A stretch of DNA of 51,609 bases, taken from positions 1 through 51,609 of the forward strand of contig JAAYDW010000030.1 in assembly GCA_012729055.1 (NCBI GenBank), read 5' to 3'. A program made the position numbers and the translations under genes. Origin of the DNA: Deltaproteobacteria bacterium. Lineage in GTDB: Bacteria; Desulfobacterota; Syntrophia; Syntrophales; Smithellaceae. The notes below the pieces were generated by a model, which did not search any database, was not told where the DNA came from, and saw nothing but the letters and a program-made list of their open reading frames with translations. The first letter of the stretch is position 1, and each line of letters starts with the position of its first letter. This document shows, in pieces, positions 24,631 to 33,551 of this stretch.

Positions 24631-25878
24631 TTACGAGTTCATGGATTCCAGGAATTCCTTGTTGGTTTCCGTCTTGCGGATCTTGCTGATGATGAATTCC
24701 ATGGCGTCCACCGGATTCATTTCCTGCAGGAGACGGCGCAGAATCCAGATCCGGTTGAGGTTGGCCTTGGGGATCAACAATTCTTCCTTGCGCGTGCCCG
24801 AGCGGATCAGGTCGAACGCGGGGAAGATGCGGCGGTCGGCGATGCGGCGGTCCAGATGCAGTTCCATGTTGCCGGTGCCCTTGAATTCTTCGAAGATGAC
24901 TTCGTCCATCCGGCTGCCGGTGTCGATGAGCGCCGTGGAGATGATGGTGAGCGAGCCGCCGTTTTCAATGTTGCGGGCCGCGCCGAAGAAGCGCTTGGGC
25001 TTGTGCAGGGCGTTGGAATCGACGCCGCCGGAGAGCACCTTGCCCGAAGGCGGAACCACGGTGTTGTATGCGCGCGCCAGTCGCGTGATCGAATCGAGCA
25101 GGATGACGACGTCTTTTTTGTGCTCGACCAGCCGTTTGGCTTTTTCAATCACCATTTCGGCGACCTGGACGTGGCGGGTGGCCGGCTCGTCGAAGGTCGA
25201 GGAGATGACTTCGCCTTTCACACTGCGCTGCATGTCGGTCACTTCTTCGGGGCGTTCGTCGATCAGAAGCACCATCAGGACGACTTCCTTGTGATTGGCG
25301 GTGATGCTGTGGGCGATGTCCTGGAGCAAAACGGTCTTGCCGGCGCGCGGCGGCGAAACGATGAGCGCGCGCTGTCCTTTGCCGATGGGCGCGAACAAAT
25401 CCAGCGTGCGGGTGGAGTAGTTTTCCGGATCGAATTCGAGGTTGAGTTTTTCCTGGGGATACAGAGGCGTGAGGTTGTCGAAAAGAATTTTGTCGCGGGC
25501 CTGCTCCGGACTTTCGAAGTTGACCTCGTCCACTTTAAGCAGGGCGAAATACTTTTCGCCTTCTTTCGGCGGCCGGACTTCGCCGGCAATCGTGTCGCCG
25601 GTCCGCAGATTGAAACGGCGGATCTGCGAGGGCGAGATGTAAATGTCGTCCGGGCTGGGCAGGTAGTTGTAATCGACTGCGCGCAGGAAGCCGAAGCCGT
25701 CGGGCAGAATTTCCAGCACGCCGGAGCCGGAGATGACGCCGTTTTGTTCCGCCTGGGTCTGTAAAATGGCAAAGATCAAATCCTGGCGGCGCATGCCGCT
25801 GGCGCCGGGAACTTCCAGATCCTTGGCCAGATTGTTGAGCTCACTGATAGGCAGCCTCTTGATGTCTTCGATGTTCAT
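24631..25878 (-). CDS. rho: Transcription termination factor Rho
   Basis: A 415-residue Rho with the complete standard architecture. The N-terminal Rho_N helix bundle is followed by the RNA-binding cold-shock-like domain ([37 protein letters not shown] split over residues 50-90). The ATPase has Walker [26 protein letters not shown], the Q-loop region [15 protein letters not shown] and R-loop [21 protein letters not shown]. It acts as a hexameric RNA helicase ending transcription. It heads the rho-rpmE-prfA run. The 371-nt gap upstream (25879-26249), shared with the divergent helicase, shows no clear promoter or gene. Confidence 0.98.
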   Translation of the reverse strand: MNIEDIKRLPISELNNLAKDLEVPGASGMRRQDLIFAILQTQAEQNGVISGSGVLEILPDGFGFLRAVDYNYLPSPDDIYISPSQIRRFNLRTGDTIAGEVRPPKEGEKYFALLKVDEVNFESPEQARDKILFDNLTPLYPQEKLNLEFDPENYSTRTLDLFAPIGKGQRALIVSPPRAGKTVLLQDIAHSITANHKEVVLMVLLIDERPEEVTDMQRSVKGEVISSTFDEPATRHVQVAEMVIEKAKRLVEHKKDVVILLDSITRLARAYNTVVPPSGKVLSGGVDSNALHKPKRFFGAARNIENGGSLTIISTALIDTGSRMDEVIFEEFKGTGNMELHLDRRIADRRIFPAFDLIRSGTRKEELLIPKANLNRIWILRRLLQEMNPVDAMEFIISKIRKTETNKEFLESMNS

Positions 25879-26249
25879 ATAGGGTTTCCTTAATGTTGGT
25901 ATATAACAGGCTCGATATCGAAGAGGGACGTGCTTGTATTGACTGCGTTATTTTCAAGATGCCCACGAGGGCCGTCGCGATGTATAAGCAGTTATGGATT
26001 TAATATCGGCTTGTTTATTTGAATATTTGAATCGCTCCAACGGGCAGGGCTAATGTAAGCCTCTGACGAATTGGCCGTTAGGTTATATGAATCGCCGCCG
26101 GCTGTCAAGACCTTTTCTTGAACTTTTCTCGGGCGCGGCGCAAATATCCGGACGGGAAGACGACCGGGGCAAGTTTTTTCTTGATTCCTGAGCCGCACTG
26201 CACTAAATGATATAAAAATTTTTAACGAAATGAGAGGTTTATATTTTTT

Positions 26250-27728
26250 ATGCAAGATACTCTGTCTCCGGAAGGGCCGCCGGCTGCGACGGCCGCCGCG
26301 CTCCCCGAAATTACGCTCGACGAGCTCAGTCCCGAGCTTCAGGCCGCCTGCGGGCGCGCAGGCTGGACGAGTCTGGTGCCGGCGCAAGCCAAGGCCATCC
26401 CCTATTTGCTGGCTGATCGCGATGTGATGATTCAGTCGCGGACCGGCAGCGGCAAGACCGGCGCTTATCTCCTGCCGATCATGAAGAAAATCGATCTGCA
26501 CAAAAACGTCGCCCAGGCGCTGGTTCTGGTTCCCACCCGCGAACTGGCCCTGCAGGTGTCGCGCGAAGCGCAAATGTTGTGCGAGGGAACGCAACTGCGC
26601 ACGGCGGTGGTTTACGGCGGAGTCGGCTATAACACCCAGCTCGAAGCCTTCAAAAACGGCGCCCAGCTGGTCGTCGGAACGCCGGGCCGCATTCTGGACC
26701 ATCTGCTCAAAAACACCCTGACGCTGGATCATCTGAAAATGCTGATTTTCGACGAGGCGGACCGGATGCTGTCCATGGGCTTTTATCCCGACATGGTGCG
26801 CATCCGCAAATACATTCCGACCGCCAGAATCGCGAGCAGCATGTTTTCCGCCACGTTTCCGCCGCAGGTCGTGCGCCTGGCCGGACAGTTTTTGAAGGAG
26901 CCGGAACTCCTGAGCCTGAGCGGCAACGAAGTGCACATCGCCGAGAGCGAACACATTTACTATGTCGTGCCGGGCATGCGCAAGGACCGGTCGCTCGTGC
27001 GGATTATCGAAATTGAAAATCCCGCGTCGGCGATTATTTTCTGCAATACCAAAGACGCAGTGCATTACCTGTCCGTCGTTCTCAAACGCTTCGGGTACGA
27101 CGCCGACGAACTGAGCTCCGATTTGGCTCAGACCGCGCGGGAAAAAGTGATGGCGCGCGTCCGGCGCGGCGCGCTGCGTTTTCTGGTGGCCACGGACGTG
27201 GCGGCGCGCGGCATCGATATTCCCGATCTTTCCCACGTGTTTCAGTACGAACCGCCGGAAGATCCGGAAGCCTATATTCACCGCGCCGGCCGCACCGGGC
27301 GGATGGGATCCAGCGGCGTGGTAATTTCGCTCGTCGCGGAAATGGAGAGATTCAAGCTGCAAAGCATTGCGCGCTATTACGGCATCGCCATGGAAGAGCG
27401 GCCGCTGCCGTCCGACGAGGAGCTCGAACGGGTGGTCACGGAACGCGTGACCGCCCTGCTCGAGTCCCGCCTGCGGAGCCGCGACAACCTGCAGGTAGAA
27501 CGCATGCAGCGGTTCAAAGCCCTGGCCCGTACGCTCGCGCAGTCCGAAGATGAGCTTGCGATCGTCGCCATGCTGCTGGACGACTACTATCAGCTCACCC
27601 TGCACACGCCGCCCGAACAGCCCGCAGCCGAGACCCGGGAAGAAAGCGCGCCGCCCAGGGTTCCGGCCAAGCGACCCAATCGCAGAGCGCATTCCCGGAG
27701 CCGAAAGGAGAAAAATTTCCAGCCATGA
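26250..27728 (+). CDS. DEAD-box ATP-dependent RNA helicase
   Basis: A 492-residue DEAD-box helicase. Motifs in order: I (SRTGSGKTGAYLLP), Ia (PTRELALQV), GG, Ib (GTPGRILDHL), II (IFDEADRML), III (FSATFPPQ), IV (IIFCNTKDA), V (ATDVAARGIDIP) and VI (HRAGRTGRMG). A C-terminal extension of about 110 residues is rich in Arg and Pro (KRPNRRAHSRSRKE) and likely contacts RNA. It resembles RhlE/CsdA-type helicases of ribosome assembly or mRNA decay, but the specific paralogue is not clear. GAGAGG lies about 12 nt before the ATG. It overlaps the next gene (ATGA). Confidence 0.94.
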   Translation: MQDTLSPEGPPAATAAALPEITLDELSPELQAACGRAGWTSLVPAQAKAIPYLLADRDVMIQSRTGSGKTGAYLLPIMKKIDLHKNVAQALVLVPTRELALQVSREAQMLCEGTQLRTAVVYGGVGYNTQLEAFKNGAQLVVGTPGRILDHLLKNTLTLDHLKMLIFDEADRMLSMGFYPDMVRIRKYIPTARIASSMFSATFPPQVVRLAGQFLKEPELLSLSGNEVHIAESEHIYYVVPGMRKDRSLVRIIEIENPASAIIFCNTKDAVHYLSVVLKRFGYDADELSSDLAQTAREKVMARVRRGALRFLVATDVAARGIDIPDLSHVFQYEPPEDPEAYIHRAGRTGRMGSSGVVISLVAEMERFKLQSIARYYGIAMEERPLPSDEELERVVTERVTALLESRLRSRDNLQVERMQRFKALARTLAQSEDELAIVAMLLDDYYQLTLHTPPEQPAAETREESAPPRVPAKRPNRRAHSRSRKEKNFQP

Positions 27729-28618
27729 TCCGCCAGCGTCTGCGTCTGTCCGTTTATGCGGTCCTTTGCGCCTGCCTGCTCATGCTCTGGTCCTGCACAA
27801 CGACGCCGCCTGTCCTCCCGCCGGGCAAGCCGGTCCGGATAGCCGTCGTCCTGGGCGCGGGCGCATCCAAGGGATTTGCCCATATCGGAGTTTTAAAGGT
27901 GCTCGAATCGCATAAGGTTCCCCTCCACATGGTGGTCGGCACCTCCGTCGGCTCCTTTGTGGGCAGCCTCTACGCTTACGGCTACAACCCCTATGATCTG
28001 CAGATGATCGCCCTCACCCTTCAAAAAGATGATATCGCCGATTACATCATTCCGGACAACGGTTTCATCAAAGGCGAAAAGCTGGAGCACTTTATCAACA
28101 CGAAGGTGAAATACACCCCCATCGACAAGTTCCGTCTGCCTTTCTACGCCGTGGCCACCAACCTTCAGACCGGCGGCGAAATGGTGTTCGGCCGCGGCAA
28201 TGCGGGCCGTGCGGTGAGGGCCAGTTGCTCCATTCCGGGCGTCTTCAATCCGGTGACGATCGGCGGCCAGGCGCACGTGGACGGCGGCGTGGTGAGTCCG
28301 GTGGCCGTGGAGGCCGCCCGCCGCTGGGGCGCGGACGTGGTTATTGCCGTAGACATCACGTCGAGCGTTTCGCCTAGCGCGCCCGCCGGAACCTTTGAAA
28401 CCATCATGCAGGCCATCGATATCATGTACAACAAGATGGCGGTTATCCAGTTGAAAAACGCCGATGTCGTCATCAAACCCCGGGTGGGGCACATCGGCTC
28501 GAGCGATTTTTCCAAAAGGCACGAAGCGATCATCGAGGGTGAGAAAGCGGCGGCGGACGCGATGCCCGCCATCAATCAGATTCTCGCCCGGTTGCGCCAG
28601 GAAGGTCGTTTGCGGTAA
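27725..28618 (+). CDS. Patatin-like phospholipase family lipoprotein
   Basis: A 297-residue protein with a lipoprotein signal (LLMLWSC, Cys23). A patatin domain follows, with oxyanion loop VVLGAGASKGFAHIGV, nucleophile elbow GTSVGSF (GxSxG) and the catalytic aspartate in HVDGGVVSPV. Bacterial relatives such as RssA hydrolyse acyl esters of lipids. The lipobox implies periplasmic or outer-membrane placement. Note GASKG in place of the more usual GGxRG oxyanion motif. It is coupled to the helicase gene by a 4-nt overlap, although the functions look unrelated. Confidence 0.92.
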   Translation: MIRQRLRLSVYAVLCACLLMLWSCTTTPPVLPPGKPVRIAVVLGAGASKGFAHIGVLKVLESHKVPLHMVVGTSVGSFVGSLYAYGYNPYDLQMIALTLQKDDIADYIIPDNGFIKGEKLEHFINTKVKYTPIDKFRLPFYAVATNLQTGGEMVFGRGNAGRAVRASCSIPGVFNPVTIGGQAHVDGGVVSPVAVEAARRWGADVVIAVDITSSVSPSAPAGTFETIMQAIDIMYNKMAVIQLKNADVVIKPRVGHIGSSDFSKRHEAIIEGEKAAADAMPAINQILARLRQEGRLR

Positions 28619-28698
28619 GCGTTTGTCGGAAGTGTGCGCACAACTTTTTTCCCGTGTTTCGCGCGTCCGGCGCGGCGCGCTGTCGGCGGGAGCCGGGT

Positions 28699-31476
28699 AT
28701 GAAAAAGCCTTTGCGGATATTGCTGGTCGGAAATTCCGAAGACGAGGCGCGTTTGCTTTGCGGAGCGCTGCAAAGAGGCGGTTTCACCCCCGTTTGCCGC
28801 CGGGTTGAAAACGACCGGGACGCGGCCGAAGCGCTGGCCGCAGAGCCCTGGGATATCTGCTTGTGCGGCGACGAACTGCCCGGTTTTCCCTATTCCCGGA
28901 GCATTCCCTTTTTTCAAAAACACAAAAAGGAAATTCCGCTGATTGTCGTTTCCGGCGCCATCGGCGAAGAGGCCGTGGCGCGGTGCATGCGCCAGGGCGC
29001 CCGGGATTTTGTCCGGAAAGATCACTTGTCCCGCCTGGCCCCGGCCGCGGCCGGAGAGCTTGCGGCAGCGGAAAAAAAACGGGCCACGCCCTCTGTTGCC
29101 GCGCCGGATGAACATTCAGACGCGCAGGCGGTCGAAGACCTGCCAAAGCGTTTGTCCGGGCAGGCCGCCCGGATCGCGGCGCTTGACGAACAATTGAGAG
29201 AAGCCGAAAAGGCGCGCGCCGAAAGCGAAGAAAAACTCCGCGAGTTTATGGAAAACGCTCCCATCGGCGTCTGCATCGCCGATCTTTCGGCCCGTGTGCG
29301 CTACGTCAACCGAAAAATCGAGGAGGCGACCGGCTGGTCTCGCGGGGAGCTTCGGAATCAAAACGCGCTGGCGATGGGCCTCTTCGATGAGGAGACCAAG
29401 CGCACTCTGCTTGATCGCCTGGCCGCGCGGCTGGCCGGCGACGAGCCGCGGACCACGGAAGTACCCGTCATTCGCCGGGACGGCTCCCGTTTCTGGGTCA
29501 ATCTGAAAACAACCATTCTGAAAAAAGACAAGGTTCCCCGCGGCCTGCTGCTGGTTTTTATCGATGTCACCGACCGCAAGGAAGCGGAGAAAAAGATCCT
29601 GGAAAGCGAGGAAAAATATCGCGCGCTGGTGGAAAACGCCCAGGAGGCGATTCTGATCGCTCAGGGAGGCCTGCTTCGGTATGTCAACCGGGCGGCCGTA
29701 GACATGTTCGGCGCGCCCTATGAGAAGATGACGTCGACGCCGTTTGCGGAATTCATCCATCCCGAGGACCGCGAAACGGTCATGTCCCATCATCGGCGGC
29801 GGCTTCGCGGGGAGAAGGCGCCTTCCCGATATACGGTGCGGGTGGTGACGTCCGGGGGATACGTGCGGTGGGCTGAAATCCGCGCGACGGTGATGTCCTG
29901 GGAAGGCAGCCCAGCCGCGCTGAATTTCATTTCGGACATTACCCAACGCCGGACTGCGGAGGAGAAGCTCCAAGAAAGTGAAGAGCGCTTCCGCGCGCTG
30001 TTTGATTCATCGCAGGACTGCGTTTATGTAATTGATCTGGCGGGCGGTTTCATCGACGCCAATGCGGCGGCTCTGCAGTTGCTGGGCTACGACCGCTCCG
30101 AGATTCCGTCGCTCAACATCCTGTCGCTCCTCGACGAAGCGGATCTGGCCGACGGAGTCACGGAATTTGCGGAAATCGTGCGCACCGGTCATCAACATTT
30201 TGTGGGCGAACACACCTTGAAGACGAAAGACGGCGGCCGGATTTTCGTGGAAACGCGCGCATCGCTTGTGTACCGCGACGGAAAGCCTCACGCCGTTTTG
30301 GGGATCGCCCGGGACACCACCCAGCGCCGGACGGCGGAAATGCAGCTCCGCCGGTATGCCGACGAGATCAGCGATCTGTACAACAATGCCCCCTGCGGGT
30401 ACCATACCGTCGGTCCCGACGGTACGTTTCGCCGCATCAACGACACGGAGCTGAAATGGTTGGGCTACGAGCGGGAGGACATCGTCGGAAAGAAAAAATG
30501 GAGCGACCTGATGACGGCGGAGAGCGCCGCGAGATACCGGAAGATCCTCCCGGTTGTCCGGCGTCGGGGGGAAAAGAGCGACGTCGAATTCGACATGGTC
30601 CGCAGGGACGGGTCCGTTTTTCCGGTGCTGCTCAACGCCAGGGCCGACCGGGATGACCGGGGCCGCTTTCTCCAGATCCGATGCACCACATTTGACATCA
30701 CGCAGCTTAAGAAAACCCGCTTGGAACTGCACGTCAAGCATGAAGAGCTCACGCGGGCTTATGACGATTTGCGCCGGAAGCAGGAGATGATTATCGCGCA
30801 GGAAAAGATGGCGTCCATCGGCATGCTGGCCGCGGGCGTGGCTCATGAAATCAAAAATCCCCTGGCCGTCATCCTGCAGGGTGTGGATTATCTGCAGGCG
30901 ACGCTCCGGGCCGGCCGGCTGCAAAAAGAATCTCTCACCCGGCTCAACCAGGCGGTGCAGCACGCCGACCGGATCGTCCAGGGGCTCCTCAGCTTCGCCC
31001 GCCAGATGCCGGTGGCGCCCGTCCGGCAGGACATCCGGGCGTTGCTCGACGACTCCCTGATTCTGACGGAGCATGAATTTCACGCCAAAAATATTTCACT
31101 GGTGAAGGAGTATCCCCCGGATCTGCCGGGTGTTGCCGTCGACGGCAACCAGCTCAAGCAGGTGTTTGTCAATCTGATTCTGAACGCCATCGAGGCCATG
31201 CCTGCGCGGGGGGAGCTGACCATCCGCGCGGAACTGCTCGCGAAAAGCAAAGGGAAGCAGGTCGTCCGGATATCCTTCCGGGATACCGGGCGCGGCATTC
31301 CGACGGATCGGATATCGAAAATTTTTGACCCCTTTTACACGACGAAAGCCGTCGGCAACACGGGGCTGGGACTTTCCGTTTCCAAGGGAATTATTGACAT
31401 GCACGGAGGAATCCTATACGCTGAAAGCGAAAACGGTAAAGGAACCAACATGGTTGTAGAACTGCCGGTGACGTAG
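28699..31476 (+). CDS. Hybrid-type sensor histidine kinase with degenerate receiver and four PAS domains
   Basis: A 925-residue cytoplasmic kinase; no membrane segment is seen. An N-terminal receiver-like domain (residues 4-115) has lost its acidic pocket (LLVGNSEDEA where ED is usual) and phosphoacceptor (LCGDELPGF, Gly in place of Asp), while keeping the Lys (RKDHLSRL). A coiled coil then leads to PAS domains at about 185-300, 303-415, 427-545 and 552-670, and a HisKA with His716 (VAHEIKNPL). The HATPase domain shows NLILNAIEAMP, DTGRGIP and GLGLSVSKGI. The ATG at 28699 follows GGGAGCCGGG; a start 15 codons earlier is possible. The next gene is probably its receiver partner. Confidence 0.93.
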   Translation: MKKPLRILLVGNSEDEARLLCGALQRGGFTPVCRRVENDRDAAEALAAEPWDICLCGDELPGFPYSRSIPFFQKHKKEIPLIVVSGAIGEEAVARCMRQGARDFVRKDHLSRLAPAAAGELAAAEKKRATPSVAAPDEHSDAQAVEDLPKRLSGQAARIAALDEQLREAEKARAESEEKLREFMENAPIGVCIADLSARVRYVNRKIEEATGWSRGELRNQNALAMGLFDEETKRTLLDRLAARLAGDEPRTTEVPVIRRDGSRFWVNLKTTILKKDKVPRGLLLVFIDVTDRKEAEKKILESEEKYRALVENAQEAILIAQGGLLRYVNRAAVDMFGAPYEKMTSTPFAEFIHPEDRETVMSHHRRRLRGEKAPSRYTVRVVTSGGYVRWAEIRATVMSWEGSPAALNFISDITQRRTAEEKLQESEERFRALFDSSQDCVYVIDLAGGFIDANAAALQLLGYDRSEIPSLNILSLLDEADLADGVTEFAEIVRTGHQHFVGEHTLKTKDGGRIFVETRASLVYRDGKPHAVLGIARDTTQRRTAEMQLRRYADEISDLYNNAPCGYHTVGPDGTFRRINDTELKWLGYEREDIVGKKKWSDLMTAESAARYRKILPVVRRRGEKSDVEFDMVRRDGSVFPVLLNARADRDDRGRFLQIRCTTFDITQLKKTRLELHVKHEELTRAYDDLRRKQEMIIAQEKMASIGMLAAGVAHEIKNPLAVILQGVDYLQATLRAGRLQKESLTRLNQAVQHADRIVQGLLSFARQMPVAPVRQDIRALLDDSLILTEHEFHAKNISLVKEYPPDLPGVAVDGNQLKQVFVNLILNAIEAMPARGELTIRAELLAKSKGKQVVRISFRDTGRGIPTDRISKIFDPFYTTKAVGNTGLGLSVSKGIIDMHGGILYAESENGKGTNMVVELPVT

Positions 31477-31495
31477 CCTGGCGCGAGAGTATTTT

Positions 31496-31882
31496 ATGGC
31501 AAAACCCATTCACATCCTGGCTGTCGACGATGAGGAGTCGTTTACCTTTTTCGTCAAGCTCAATCTGGAAAATGAACCCAAAGCCCGTTTCCGGGTCACC
31601 ACGGCCGCGACCGGCGAGGAAGGCCTGCGCCTGGCCAAGATGCACAGGCCGGACCTGATCCTGCTGGACATCATGATGCCGGACAAATCCGGCGCGGAGG
31701 TTGCCGAGGAACTGCTGCGGGATCACCGCACCAGGAACATCCCGATCATTTTCGTCACGGCGCTGGTAAAGAAAGAGGAAGTGCGACCGGAAACAGGCAT
31801 GCTGGGCGGACGGGAATTTATCGCCAAGCCGGTCGGCAGCGCGGAACTGATCCGCAGGATCGAAACAACTCTTCACATCTAA
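31496..31882 (+). CDS. Single-domain response regulator (receiver only)
   Basis: A 128-residue CheY-like protein made of one receiver domain. It has acidic pair Asp11-Asp12 (ILAVDDEE), phosphoacceptor Asp58 (LILLDIMMPDKSG), switch Thr (IIFVTALVKK) and Lys (FIAKPVG), all intact. It starts 19 nt after the multi-PAS kinase, so it is the likely phosphate acceptor of that kinase. With no output domain it must act through protein-protein contact or as a phosphorelay intermediate. Confidence 0.93.
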   Translation: MAKPIHILAVDDEESFTFFVKLNLENEPKARFRVTTAATGEEGLRLAKMHRPDLILLDIMMPDKSGAEVAEELLRDHRTRNIPIIFVTALVKKEEVRPETGMLGGREFIAKPVGSAELIRRIETTLHI

Positions 31883-31901
31883 TGCTCTGACCATACGTTA
31901 A

Positions 31902-32117
31902 AAAAGTGTTTTCCGCCGGTTTAGCCTGACGGCCCCGGCGGCGGCCTTTAAAAGCTCTGCCAAGAACATCACGGCGTTTTCGATTCTGGGTGTAAACGGC
32001 GTCATTGCCGGAAACACCATCACGCTGACGCTGCTTTCCAACTCCCACTGCGACAGCTGCGCCCACAGCCAGAAACTCAACTGCGTTTTGAAGGGCCGTG
32101 CCGCCTGGTGGTTGTGA
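31902..32117 (+). pseudogene. Possible remnant of a bacterial surface-protein repeat domain
   Basis: This frame is open but has no start codon or ribosome site. It reads SSAKNITAFSILGVNGVIAG followed by NTITLTL, which resembles the repeated beta-rich domains of large secreted proteins (pattern ITAFSF..GV.G.I.G..I.VTVP). After that the match is lost (HCDSCAHSQKLN), suggesting truncation or frameshift. It fills the gap between the receiver gene and the convergent NtrC-family gene. The call rests on one short motif. Confidence 0.35.
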
Positions 32118-32136
32118 GCCCGGCTGGCCGGCGGCG

Positions 32137-33504
32137 TTATTTGCGCAGATTGTATTTGATCATCTTGAGCTGCAATCCCTTGCGGCTCAGCCCCAGCAGT
32201 TTGGCGGTTCTGGTGACGTTGCCTCCCGACTCTTCCAGGCACTGGACGATCATCTGCTTTTCCGCGTTTTCCATGTGCGTCCGCATCCGGTCCTTGAAGG
32301 GTTTTTTATCGCCCGACGTTTCGGCCAGAGCCTCTGCTTCCAAACCGGCCTTGAATTCCGGCGGAACCTCGTCGACGGTAATGAGCGGCGTTTCGGCCAA
32401 AAGCATCATCCGTTCGATCAGGTTTTCCAGCTCCCGGATATTGCCGGGCCACGGATAACGCAGAAACATCTCCGTGACCGCGGGATCGATGCCGGCGACG
32501 GCCAAATCGAGCTTGCGGTTGAATTTCTCGATAAAGAACTTCACGAGCGGCAGAATGTCGTCCGTCCTTTCCCGCAGTGGCGGCACGGTGATCGGAAAAA
32601 CATTGAGCCGGTAAAACAGGTCTTCGCGGAAGGATCCGTCCTGCACGCTCTGCTGCAGATTGCGGTTGGTGGCGGCGATGATGCGGACGTCCACCCGGAT
32701 CGTCTTGAGGCCGCCGACCCGCTCGAATTCCTGTTCCTGCAAAACGCGCAAAAGCTTCACCTGCATGTCGCGGGGGATTTCCCCAACCTCGTCGAGAAAA
32801 AGCGTGCCCTTGTGCGCGAGCTCGAACCGGCCCGGCTTGGTGATGGCCGCGCCCGTGAAAGCGCCTTTTTCGTAGCCGAACAATTCGCTTTCCATCAGCG
32901 TTTCGGCGATGGCCGCGCAGTTGATTTTGATGAGCGGATTTTTTTTCCGGGGCGAATTGCGATGGATGGCCTCGGCCACCAGCTCCTTGCCGGTGCCCGT
33001 CTCTCCGGTGATCAGAATCGTCGTGGTCGTGGGCGCCACGCGTTTGATCGCATCGAAAACCTCCAGGGTCGATTGACTCGCGCCGATGATGCCGGCGCGT
33101 TCGATGTCCTCCGGGGGCAGGAGCAGCTCGTTTTCCTTCAGGTTGCGCGTCTTGATGGCCTTGGAGACGACGTTTTTCAGCTCTTCGAGTTCGAACGGCT
33201 TGGTGATGTAGTCGAGCGCGCCTTTTTTCAGCGCCTCGACGGCCGTCGCCACTGTGCCGTGGGCGGTGATGATGATGACGGGGATGTCCGGGTATTGCCG
33301 GCTTGCGCGGTCGAGCAGCTCCATGCCGTCGATGCGCGGCATCTTCAAATCCGTCACCACGGCGGCGACCGGTCCGGCCTCCAGGATCCGGAGCGCTTCC
33401 GCTCCGTCGGCGGCCGCCGTGACCTCGTAGCCTTCCTTTTTCAGCATGGCGGCAAGCACCAGGCGCATGTTCAGTTCATCGTCAACGATCAGTATCCTGT
33501 TCAT
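32137..33504 (-). CDS. Sigma-54-dependent response regulator, NtrC/AtoC family
   Basis: A 455-residue regulator with three domains. The receiver (1-120) has Asp52 in VVTDLKMPRIDG. The AAA+ sigma-54 domain (about 140-370) has Walker A GETGTGKE, the sigma-54 contact loop ELFGYEKGAFTGA, Walker B GTLFLDEVGE and the arginine-finger region FREDLFYRLNVFP. The Fis-type HTH is at the C-terminus (VTRTAKLLGLSRKGLQLKM). When phosphorylated it should remodel sigma-54 polymerase at -24/-12 promoters. The kinase gene immediately upstream on the same strand is its likely partner (47-nt gap). Targets cannot be read from this window. Confidence 0.95.
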   Translation of the reverse strand: MNRILIVDDELNMRLVLAAMLKKEGYEVTAAADGAEALRILEAGPVAAVVTDLKMPRIDGMELLDRASRQYPDIPVIIITAHGTVATAVEALKKGALDYITKPFELEELKNVVSKAIKTRNLKENELLLPPEDIERAGIIGASQSTLEVFDAIKRVAPTTTTILITGETGTGKELVAEAIHRNSPRKKNPLIKINCAAIAETLMESELFGYEKGAFTGAAITKPGRFELAHKGTLFLDEVGEIPRDMQVKLLRVLQEQEFERVGGLKTIRVDVRIIAATNRNLQQSVQDGSFREDLFYRLNVFPITVPPLRERTDDILPLVKFFIEKFNRKLDLAVAGIDPAVTEMFLRYPWPGNIRELENLIERMMLLAETPLITVDEVPPEFKAGLEAEALAETSGDKKPFKDRMRTHMENAEKQMIVQCLEESGGNVTRTAKLLGLSRKGLQLKMIKYNLRK

Positions 33505-33551
33505 GGCTTCCCACTATTCGAACTTGGCGATTAAATCAAGGCGCATTGTGA

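Noticed and set aside
32098-33534. 478-codon open frame opposite the NtrC-family regulator
   Set aside because: Shadow of a gene with complete sigma-54 activator motifs; no recognisable domain.
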